Below are positions 16,873-23,947 of a stretch of 64,000 nt of DNA, in pieces; the first letter of the stretch is position 1; every line of letters begins with the position of its first letter. A program made the position numbers and the translations under genes. The notes under the pieces are model-generated. The model did not search any database. It was not told where the DNA came from and saw only the letters and a list, made by a program, of their open reading frames with translations. This DNA is from CAZNOG01 sp964574635 (GTDB lineage Bacteria > Bacteroidota > Bacteroidia > Flavobacteriales_D > Cryomorphaceae): assembly GCA_964574635.1 (NCBI GenBank), contig CAZNOG010000009.1, positions 1-64,000 of the forward strand, read 5' to 3'.

Positions 16873-18978
16873 ATGGCAACTGATGAAATGACGCTGCTCG
16901 TGGAAGGCATGACGTGCAATAATTGCGCAGCCGGCATCCAAAAATCGCTGCGGAAAATCGGGTTCGAAGACGCCGAGGCAAATTTCGCATCCGGCGAAGT
17001 GGTTTTTACCCTCGCGGAAAACGGGCGGAAACTGACGGTGGAAGACGCCATCGAAAACATCGAGTCGCTCGGCTACAGCATCAAATCGGAAAAAACCGCG
17101 GAAGGCAAACTCAGCGCGGTGGAGAAGAAATTCCTGCTGGCGCTCGTTTTCACCGTTCCGCTTTTTATGCACATGTTCGTGCCCGCGTCGTGGTGGCTCA
17201 ACAATCCGGCCGTGCAGTTCGCTCTCGCCCTGCCGGTCTACATCATCGGTGTGGCGCATTTCGGGCGATCGGCGTGGGGCTCCCTGAAGGCCGGCGTGGC
17301 CAATATGGACGTGCTGATTTTCATCGGGTCCAGCGCCGCATTCTTTTACAGCACCATCGGCACGTGGATGTTTCGGCACGACCCGGTTGCGCAGCACGAC
17401 TTCCTGTTTTTCGAAACCGCGGCCACCATCATCACGCTGGTTTTGCTCGGCAACGTGCTGGAACACCGATCGGTAAAACAAACGGGCAAGCGCATCGGCG
17501 AACTCACTTCCCTCAAGAAAACCAAGGCGCGAATCGTCATGCGCGTGGGGGAAAAGGAAAAAATATTCGAAGCGGATCCCGATACCGTAAAAGTCGGCGA
17601 TGAGCTGCAAGTGAATGAGGGCGACTACTTTGCGGTGGACGGAACGCTGCTCCGCGGCACGGCACTCGTGGACGAGGCGGCCATCACCGGCGAAAGCGAT
17701 CCCGTGATGAAAAACGAGGGCGACCCCGTGTACTCGGGCACCACCCTGGTGTCCGGAACGGTGCGCATTACCGCCACGAAACCCGCCAAGGATTCCACGC
17801 TTTCGCAGATCATCGACTTGGTGAAACGCGCGCGGCGGGATCACCCCGAAATTCAGATTTTGGGCGACCGCGTCAGCGCCATTTTCGTTCCGGTGGTACT
17901 CGCCATCGCGGCGCTGACCTTCGTCCTGGGCTACTGGGCCTTTGATATCGGCATGACGCAGGCCCTGATGAACGCCGTCGCCGTACTGGTCATCTCCTGT
18001 CCCTGCGCGATGGGATTGGCCACGCCTACGGCCGTAGTGGTCGGCGTAGGTCGGGCTGCGAAAAACGGTATCCTCATCAAAGGGGGCAGCACGCTGGAGC
18101 GCTTCGCAAAAGCCGACGTCGTGGTATTCGACAAAACCGGTACGCTCACCACCGGCGATTTCAAGGTCGAATTCGTGGAAAACACCCTCGGCCCCCGCAG
18201 CCAAAGCCTCATCAAAGGATTGGAAACCCACTCCTCCCACCCGATCGCCACCGCCTTGGTGCGCGCGTTCGAATCGGTGGAGGCGGAGACCTTCGCGGAG
18301 GTGGAAGAAGTAAAAGGCGAAGGGATGAAAGGCGTGACGGCCAACGGAGAATCCGTGTTCATCGGCAAGGCCACCGGGCACGCCGACGCGGATTTGGTGC
18401 TCACCGTCGACGGGCAACGCGTGGCGGCGCTCAACATATCCGACAGCCTCAAAGCCGGCGCGGCCCAAGCCGTAGAAGCGTTCAACCGCGCGGGCATCGA
18501 GACCATCATGCTTTCGGGCGACCGCAAAGAGAAAGTATTGCGAACCGCCAACGAGCTGGGAATCAAGGATGCAAAATACGCGATGTCGCCGGAAGAAAAA
18601 TTAAAACACATAGAGAAACTTTCCGAAACCCGAACCGTGGTCATGGTGGGCGACGGCATCAACGACGGGCCGGCCTTGTCACGCGCACAGGTTGGAGTTT
18701 CACCCGGCGGTTCCACGGCATTGGCCATGGAATCGGCCCGCGTGGTTCTGATGAACAAAAACGAAATGCAGGCCCTGGTCGACGCGTTCAAAATATCGAA
18801 ACACACCTACCTCACCATCAAACAAAACCTCTTCTGGGCGTTTTTCTACAACGTTGTGGCCATCCCGATCGCCGCGGTAGGCCTGCTCAGCCCCATGATC
18901 GCCGCGCTGTCCATGGCGTTTTCAGACGTGATCGTCGTGGGCAATTCCCTCCGCCTCCGCCGCAAAAAACTGAGCTAA
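16873..18978 (+). CDS. copA: Copper-type P1B ATPase
   Basis: Inner-membrane heavy-metal exporter of 701 residues. One N-terminal HMA domain carries the metal site MTCNNC (C15, C18). Then come eight predicted membrane helices, the A-domain loop (ITGES), the transmembrane metal site CPC in SCPCAMGLATP, the phosphorylation motif DKTGTLTTG, the HP motif (SSHPIA) and GDGINDGPAL. The last helices carry YN and MAFSD; copper pumps usually have MxxSS, so the second Ser is Asp here. Cu(I) export is the best call, Ag(I) also possible. ATG 16873 lies 4 nt after a promoter box; the upstream ATG 16846 would precede the promoter. Confidence 0.9.
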   Translation: MATDEMTLLVEGMTCNNCAAGIQKSLRKIGFEDAEANFASGEVVFTLAENGRKLTVEDAIENIESLGYSIKSEKTAEGKLSAVEKKFLLALVFTVPLFMHMFVPASWWLNNPAVQFALALPVYIIGVAHFGRSAWGSLKAGVANMDVLIFIGSSAAFFYSTIGTWMFRHDPVAQHDFLFFETAATIITLVLLGNVLEHRSVKQTGKRIGELTSLKKTKARIVMRVGEKEKIFEADPDTVKVGDELQVNEGDYFAVDGTLLRGTALVDEAAITGESDPVMKNEGDPVYSGTTLVSGTVRITATKPAKDSTLSQIIDLVKRARRDHPEIQILGDRVSAIFVPVVLAIAALTFVLGYWAFDIGMTQALMNAVAVLVISCPCAMGLATPTAVVVGVGRAAKNGILIKGGSTLERFAKADVVVFDKTGTLTTGDFKVEFVENTLGPRSQSLIKGLETHSSHPIATALVRAFESVEAETFAEVEEVKGEGMKGVTANGESVFIGKATGHADADLVLTVDGQRVAALNISDSLKAGAAQAVEAFNRAGIETIMLSGDRKEKVLRTANELGIKDAKYAMSPEEKLKHIEKLSETRTVVMVGDGINDGPALSRAQVGVSPGGSTALAMESARVVLMNKNEMQALVDAFKISKHTYLTIKQNLFWAFFYNVVAIPIAAVGLLSPMIAALSMAFSDVIVVGNSLRLRRKKLS

Positions 18979-19007
18979 AAATCCTCACGCAAAAAACGCG
19001 TACTCGT

Positions 19008-19042
19008 GTTTTGGGTTTTTGGGCGGATGTGGGCGCGCCCAC
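19008..19042 (-). repeat. Short motif plus 14-bp palindrome
   Basis: In the 185-bp gap between copA and the convergent glycosyltransferase gene. The minus strand reads CCGCCCAAAAACCCAAAAC (19008-19026), a copy of the recurrent intergenic motif. The perfect palindrome GTGGGCGCGCCCAC (19029-19042) adjoins it. The ending CCTCACGC (18983-18990), similar to the 3' end of the structured repeat, precedes it. It may be a decayed member of that family. Confidence 0.45.
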
Positions 19043-19163
19043 CCCATCGGGAACTTTACCCGGCGATTTTCCCCGGCGCTTTTCAACTTCACGGTATACG
19101 GGCCGACGATTCACCCCCCGGGAAGAAACCCGTCGGGAAAATACCGGGAATTAATAAAATGAT

Positions 19164-20300
19164 TTACCCTTTGTCGAGAGAGCCGGTTTCAGTTCGCTTC
19201 TTTCCCTCTTTCAGCAAATCCACGATTTTCCGGGCGTTTTCGGCGTTGTCGAACAAACTCCGCAATCGCTCTCGGGGCTTTGCTTCCTCGCTTTGCAGAC
19301 ACTCTTCTATCCGGGAGATGTACTCGGCGCCCGTTTCGGCCAATTCGACTTCGTCGGCGTAGCGGGAGTCAAACAACATTTTCCCGTTCAGCACGATGTG
19401 GCCGCCCGTTTGGATGGCGTGGATGAATTTCAATTTGATCCCGGTGTTTTGATCGGTGTGAAACACGTGGCATTTGGCCTGGAGCAACAGGCGGTTCATG
19501 GTGGCGCTGTCGGGGTCAGCGACCAAGGTGATGTGCTTGTGGCTTCGCACGGCCCGCACCAACTGCGGTCCCGGCTGCTTACCCGCGATCACGAAGGGGC
19601 GGGTCATCTTCAAGAAGACCTCGTCGATCAGGAACATGGCCGCGCGGTGATTTTCCGAAACCGCGAGGTTGCCGTGGAAGAGCGCAAAATCGCCCCCGGG
19701 CTTTTCGGCGGAATAGGTGCGGGAAAAAGGGGGCAGCCACACGCTGCGTCCGTAGCGGCTGAAGTGATCGGCGTCGCTTTCGGTAATGGCGAGAATCACG
19801 TCGGCGTGGGAAAGCTGCTTCTCGAAATCGACCAGCTTTTTGGCTTCCAAGCGATAATACGCCTTGCGCATCAATGTCGATCCACCTTTGGCCAGCCCCG
19901 CGTAGTACTCGTGTTCCACGTTGTGGGTGCGCACCATTCTGGAGTGGTTTTTCAATTCTTCCCGATGAAGAAAACCGCAGGTATGGAGCCCTTCGAACAA
20001 AATGGGCGCAGGGGAATCGGCGAGGTTCGTCAGCAATTGCGCATTCTCCCGCGATGCCACGATGTAGGGGCGTTTCGACAAGGTGGTCGCGGGCGTGGTG
20101 TTCCTGTCGTAATAAAACACCTGCCTGCACATCTCTTCAAGCACCGCGAAATCACGGCGTTTGCCGTACGTGAACACGTGCAAATCGATTTGCACCCCGA
20201 GTTCGTACAGGGCTTTCAGTTTGTGAAAAACCTCCACTGCGCCGCCGTAATCCGGCGGGTTGGGGTTATCGAAAGCGACGATTTGGATGGATTGTGACAA
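19164..20300 (-). CDS. Glycosyltransferase family 4-like protein
   Basis: Protein of 378 residues resembling GT-B fold glycosyltransferases. The N-terminal half begins with PNPPDYGGAVEV (donor-side glycine loop) and contains RTHNVEHEYY, typical of GT4 members. The C-terminal half has LFHGNLAVSENHRAA and VIAGKQPG, then GIKLKFIHAIQTGGHIVLN in the nucleotide-sugar region. Substrate unknown; a role in surface polysaccharide is inference. The start is TTG (20300): no ATG lies between it and the promoter box at 20318-20325. Confidence 0.82.
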   Translation of the reverse strand: MSQSIQIVAFDNPNPPDYGGAVEVFHKLKALYELGVQIDLHVFTYGKRRDFAVLEEMCRQVFYYDRNTTPATTLSKRPYIVASRENAQLLTNLADSPAPILFEGLHTCGFLHREELKNHSRMVRTHNVEHEYYAGLAKGGSTLMRKAYYRLEAKKLVDFEKQLSHADVILAITESDADHFSRYGRSVWLPPFSRTYSAEKPGGDFALFHGNLAVSENHRAAMFLIDEVFLKMTRPFVIAGKQPGPQLVRAVRSHKHITLVADPDSATMNRLLLQAKCHVFHTDQNTGIKLKFIHAIQTGGHIVLNGKMLFDSRYADEVELAETGAEYISRIEECLQSEEAKPRERLRSLFDNAENARKIVDLLKEGKKRTETGSLDKG

Positions 20301-20317
20301 GGTGGATTTTAAGCGGT

Positions 20318-20325
20318 CAAAGATA
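20318..20325 (-). promoter_or_regulatory. -7 box TATCTTTG for glycosyltransferase gene
   Basis: Minus-strand TATCTTTG, matching TAnnTTTG, 17 nt upstream of the TTG start. Confidence 0.5.
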
Positions 20326-20359
20326 GGGAATCCCTTCTCCCCGCTTCGGATCGCAACGA

Positions 20360-21091
20360 TCAGGTCAGCGCCGTGATGTCGTTTACCCCCACCGGTCTTT
20401 GCACGTTGAATCCCTCTCCGTACTCGACGAAAATCAGCCGACCCATTTCACGGGCGCGGGCTTCGAGGAACTTCATGAAATCGGGGGTGGAAATGGGAGT
20501 TTGGGGTTGGTCGTCCTTCTCGCCGGTAAAAAATTGACTCGAAAAAGCCCGGATGGCTTCGAGTTTGGTGCTCCACGTGTCGGAAATGTCGACCACGAAA
20601 TCGGGTTTCAGGTACCGGTCTTGAATCATGTGGTACACGGCGCGGGGTCGCCAAGCGGAATTCGAACCGCCGGAACCTTCCGTTTTCAGCGCCGCCAATC
20701 CGCTGAGGAAGCAGGCCCGCGCCGTCAGTGCGGCGGCGGCTCCGTGGTCGGGGTGGCGGTCTTCGAGGGCGTTGGCGATGACGATGTCGGGCCGGTACTT
20801 TCGGATGAAGGGAATGATGGCCATTTGTTGCTCGCGGGTATCGGCGATGAAGCCATCGGGCAAATCGGCGTTTTCCCGCACATGCAGCCCCATGATCTCG
20901 GTGGCCCGGGCCGCCTCGGCGGCCCGTATTTCGGCGGTGCCCCGTGTGCCCATTTCACCGCGGGTCAGATCGAGAATTCCCACCTTTTTGCCGGCGCGGA
21001 TGGCCTTGACCACGGTTCCCGACGCCGCCAGCTCCAAATCGTCGGGATGGGCGACGATGGCCAAAATATCCAATTTCAGTGAGTGATCCAT
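20360..21091 (-). CDS. bshB1: Bacillithiol biosynthesis deacetylase BshB1
   Basis: Zinc-dependent LmbE-family deacetylase of 243 residues, expected to deacetylate GlcNAc-malate in bacillithiol synthesis. The metal motif AHPDD (H15, D17, D18) sits near the N-terminus, and the third ligand lies in RHPDHGAAA. GEMGTRGTAEIRAAEA and FVEYGEGF are typical of BshB1. The start at 21091 gives the canonical N-terminus MDHSLKLDILAIVAHPDD; longer in-frame sequence is antisense to maf. It is the last gene of the long minus-strand operon, overlapping maf by 16 nt. Confidence 0.9.
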   Translation of the reverse strand: MDHSLKLDILAIVAHPDDLELAASGTVVKAIRAGKKVGILDLTRGEMGTRGTAEIRAAEAARATEIMGLHVRENADLPDGFIADTREQQMAIIPFIRKYRPDIVIANALEDRHPDHGAAAALTARACFLSGLAALKTEGSGGSNSAWRPRAVYHMIQDRYLKPDFVVDISDTWSTKLEAIRAFSSQFFTGEKDDQPQTPISTPDFMKFLEARAREMGRLIFVEYGEGFNVQRPVGVNDITALT

Positions 21092-21675
21092 TTCTTCAAT
21101 TCCTTGTAAAAACTGCGTGTCGGAAACCCCATAACGTTGTAAAAAGACCCTTCGATGGCTTCGACGCCCACGTACCCGATCCACTCTTGGATGCCGTAGG
21201 ACCCGGCCTTGTCAAAGGGTTTGAAACGGTCAACGTACCAGCTGATCTCCTCTCGATCGAGGGAACCGAAAATAACTGTTGTCGATTCGCTGAAAACCGA
21301 AGTACGATCGGGTCCTCGCATACACACCGCCGAGACGACTTCGTGTCGTGAATTCATCAAATCGAGAATCATTTCTTCCGCCTCTTGAGCGTCGCTCGCC
21401 TTGTTGATGATCTTGTCCCGGTGCACCACCACGGTGTCGGAAGTGATCAGGATGTCTTTGGGGCCGAGATCACCCAGGTATCCTTCGGACTTCTTTCTCG
21501 CGAGGTATTCCGCGACGGATTTCCCCCCCTTCAAAGACGCGTCGAAGGATTCATCAACGGAGAGATCCACCACCTCGAAAGGCAAACACATGGATTCCAA
21601 AATCTCCCTTCGCCGCGGTGAGCGCGAGCCCAAGAGCAATCGGTAGCCGTTTGTGTCAAGGTAATTGGGGGACAT
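21076..21675 (-). CDS. maf: Maf-like nucleotide pyrophosphatase
   Basis: House-cleaning nucleoside triphosphate pyrophosphatase of 199 residues. Signature LLLGSRSPRRREIL at the start, then ITSDTVVVH and the C-terminal KAGSYGIQEW and GSFYNVMGFP. The family hydrolyses dTTP/UTP or modified nucleotides; the exact substrate is not readable here. ATG 21675 (MSPNYLDTNGYRLLLGS) is chosen because 28 further upstream residues lie over the ubiA-like gene and are unconserved. Overlaps its neighbours by 20 and 16 nt. Confidence 0.92.
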   Translation of the reverse strand: MSPNYLDTNGYRLLLGSRSPRRREILESMCLPFEVVDLSVDESFDASLKGGKSVAEYLARKKSEGYLGDLGPKDILITSDTVVVHRDKIINKASDAQEAEEMILDLMNSRHEVVSAVCMRGPDRTSVFSESTTVIFGSLDREEISWYVDRFKPFDKAGSYGIQEWIGYVGVEAIEGSFYNVMGFPTRSFYKELKKWITH

Positions 21676-22651
21676 AGTAAATGAAGTAGTGAACGACGGT
21701 GTACAAAAGTCCGCCGAGCATGGCAACTTTAAGGTAATTTCCCGAGACGACGAAATCACGTCGGTACACCGCTTTCCAATTGTGGTAAAAGCTCAGTGCC
21801 ATGGGCAAAATGACTGCGATGAGCACGTAAGCCAACACGTATGGGTGATCGACGTACCGCTGCTGGAACGCCACAATCAGCACGGCCGAGATCACCAACA
21901 GCGCTCCCGTGATTTGTTTGGCGTTTTTCATCCCGAACACGATGGGAATGCTTTTGGAACCGATTTTCTTGTCGCCCTTGACGTCGGCCATGTCTTTCTG
22001 AATCTCCCGGATGAGGTTGAGCATGAACGCGAACCCGGCGTAGATAAAGATGAAATAGAACATGATCTTGAAGTAGATCAAGGGGTCTTGATCGGGTTCC
22101 TTTTCGGCGAAGAAAGCCGCCACTTCCGCCCCGTACTCCCTCATGAGGAGAGGAATTTCATAGAGACCGACGAGCAAGGGAACCAACGCGGTGAGAAAAG
22201 CGACCATGAGATTTCCCACGATGAGTTCCCGCTTGAATTGCACGCTGTAAAACCAAAGCGAGCCGGCCGCAAAAAAGCTGACGATGGCCAAAGACCACAT
22301 GTCGACCCGCCACGCGAGAACGACGGCCATTCCTACACCCAGAACGTTGAATATCTGATGCATGGCCATGGCCACCCTGCGTTTGACGTGCACCCCCACG
22401 ATGATGTGGGCCGGCTTGTTCACCCGATCGGTGCGTTGGTCGAAGTAGTCGTTGATGACGTTTCCGGCCGCGGCGATGAGAACGGTGGACAATACCAGCA
22501 CGGCGAATTGCCACGTGGTGAGTTGGAGCTCAAACCCGTTGATGGCGACCAATGGCTGCAGCACGAAGTACCTCATCAGCGCCATGGTCAAGGAGATGAT
22601 CAGCAAATTGAAGGGGCGGAGCAATCGCAGGGCGGCCGGCAATCCGTTCAT
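21656..22651 (-). CDS. UbiA family prenyltransferase
   Basis: Integral membrane prenyltransferase of 331 residues, with nine predicted helices and the Mg-prenyl-diphosphate motif NDYFDQRTDRVNKP. A second Asp motif (DMADVKGDKKIGSKSIP) lies near residue 220. Bacteroidota homologues are usually annotated as geranylgeranylglycerol-phosphate geranylgeranyltransferase-like; the true acceptor is not clear from sequence. Start ATG 22651 overlaps the kdsC-like stop by 4 nt, so translation is probably coupled. Confidence 0.87.
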   Translation of the reverse strand: MNGLPAALRLLRPFNLLIISLTMALMRYFVLQPLVAINGFELQLTTWQFAVLVLSTVLIAAAGNVINDYFDQRTDRVNKPAHIIVGVHVKRRVAMAMHQIFNVLGVGMAVVLAWRVDMWSLAIVSFFAAGSLWFYSVQFKRELIVGNLMVAFLTALVPLLVGLYEIPLLMREYGAEVAAFFAEKEPDQDPLIYFKIMFYFIFIYAGFAFMLNLIREIQKDMADVKGDKKIGSKSIPIVFGMKNAKQITGALLVISAVLIVAFQQRYVDHPYVLAYVLIAVILPMALSFYHNWKAVYRRDFVVSGNYLKVAMLGGLLYTVVHYFIYYVPQLP

Positions 22652-23178
22652 GGCGATGCGTCGGATTCTTCCGCACGCCACCATCGGTTGCGGACCTTCA
22701 GTGTTTGCTCTATGACGTCCCGAATCGCCCCGGCTCCTCCCCGCTCCAGCGAAATGTAGTCGCTGATGGATTTCACTTCTTCGGCGGCGTTGGATGGGCA
22801 GGCGCTCACGCCGAATGCGGTCATAAGCGCGATGTCGGGGATATCGTCGCCCATGTACAGAATCCGGTCGGAACTCAGGTTGTGTTCGCGCATGAAGGAG
22901 GCGAGGATATCCGGATGTTTGCCCTTGATTTCCGGGATGAGTTTCACCCCCAAAGACCCTAAAAACCCGTCCACCGTTTCGGGCAGGTCTCTTGCCACGA
23001 CAGCCACGGGAAATCCTTCGGCAACGGCGCGCTCCAAGGCGTAGACGTCTTTGGCGGAAAACTCGACGATGCGTTCACCCGATGGTGAAAAGGCGATGCC
23101 GCCCGTGGTCATCACCCCGTCGAAATCGAAGACGAAGGCGGCGACTTCGTTGAGTTTTTCCTTATAGGTCTTTCCCAT
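22648..23178 (-). CDS. KdsC-like HAD phosphatase
   Basis: HAD phosphatase of 176 residues, compact as in KdsC, which removes phosphate from Kdo-8-P in lipopolysaccharide synthesis. The nucleophile D18 and D20 lie in FDFDGVMT, and the closing Asp pair in YMGDDIPDIALM. The match to KdsC is good, and kdsD/kdsA are encoded at 58.5-59.9 kb, making this the likely third enzyme of the Kdo route. Overlaps the DUF2520 gene by 17 nt and the ubiA-like gene by 4 nt. Confidence 0.87.
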   Translation of the reverse strand: MGKTYKEKLNEVAAFVFDFDGVMTTGGIAFSPSGERIVEFSAKDVYALERAVAEGFPVAVVARDLPETVDGFLGSLGVKLIPEIKGKHPDILASFMREHNLSSDRILYMGDDIPDIALMTAFGVSACPSNAAEEVKSISDYISLERGGAGAIRDVIEQTLKVRNRWWRAEESDASP

Positions 23179-23947
23179 GGGTCCGCCGGTATATCTCGTT
23201 GGTCAGAGTGTCGTAGATGCTTCGGAGGGTATTGTCTTCGCCCAAAAGTTTGCGGTGGGCCGCGATGGTTTTCATGTCGCCGCGGGTGGCCGGACCGGTT
23301 TGGGCTTGGGATGCGGTTTGCATCAAAATCTTGTTGGCGGTTTCCAGGATGAGCGGGTGTAGAATGGACCGATCGATATTGGATTTTTCCAAGATCTCTT
23401 CGGAATACTCGAACATCAAATTGGCGAAGTTGTTGGCGAAAACCGCGGCGAGGTGGAGGCTTTGCCTCTGTTCGGAGGAGAGGATGTGAATTCTCTGTGA
23501 GAGCGTTTCGGCCAAGCGGCCCAGGATGTTGAGGTCTTCGTCGTTTTCAGCTTCGAGGCAGAAAGGGACGTTCTCCCACACCACCGTTTTGTCGAAGGAA
23601 AAACTCTGCAAGGGATAGAACACTCCGCGCCTGTACCGGTCGGAAATGCTTTGCAGGGGCACGGAACCCGAGGTGTGGGCCACGATCCCGGCGAAATCCG
23701 GGTGGAGGGCGTTGACGGTTTCGGGTATGGCGTCGTCGCTGACCATGATCAGGATGAGGTCGGAGGAAATGGGATCGGAAAGATCGGTGATGAGAGAGGT
23801 GTTCAGTCTGGCGGCCAGCTTTTCGGCTTCCACTCGATTGCGCCCGTAAAGTCCAGCAATCTTCACCCCTTTCTTGGCGAGTGCGGGGCCCAATTGTTTG
23901 GCCACGCGGCCCGAACCGATCAGGGACACTGTGGGATAATCGCTCAT
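23162..23947 (-). CDS. Rossmann-like and DUF2520 domain protein
   Basis: Protein of 261 residues resembling NADP-dependent beta-hydroxyacid or ketopantoate reductases. The N-terminal dinucleotide-binding motif is LIGSGRVAKQLGPAL, and a helical DUF2520 domain begins near residue 130 (LHLAAVFANNFANLM). Substrate unknown. The start overlaps the end of the CcmF/CcsA gene by 4 nt (ATGA), and the end overlaps the kdsC-like gene by 17 nt. Its place beside kdsC and maf is, to my knowledge, a recurring Bacteroidota neighbourhood. Confidence 0.87.
   Translation of the reverse strand: MSDYPTVSLIGSGRVAKQLGPALAKKGVKIAGLYGRNRVEAEKLAARLNTSLITDLSDPISSDLILIMVSDDAIPETVNALHPDFAGIVAHTSGSVPLQSISDRYRRGVFYPLQSFSFDKTVVWENVPFCLEAENDEDLNILGRLAETLSQRIHILSSEQRQSLHLAAVFANNFANLMFEYSEEILEKSNIDRSILHPLILETANKILMQTASQAQTGPATRGDMKTIAAHRKLLGEDNTLRSIYDTLTNEIYRRTHGKDL

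Noticed and set aside
16702..18468. 588-codon minus-strand frame over copA
   Set aside because: Antisense to a P-type ATPase with all motifs; no recognisable domain.
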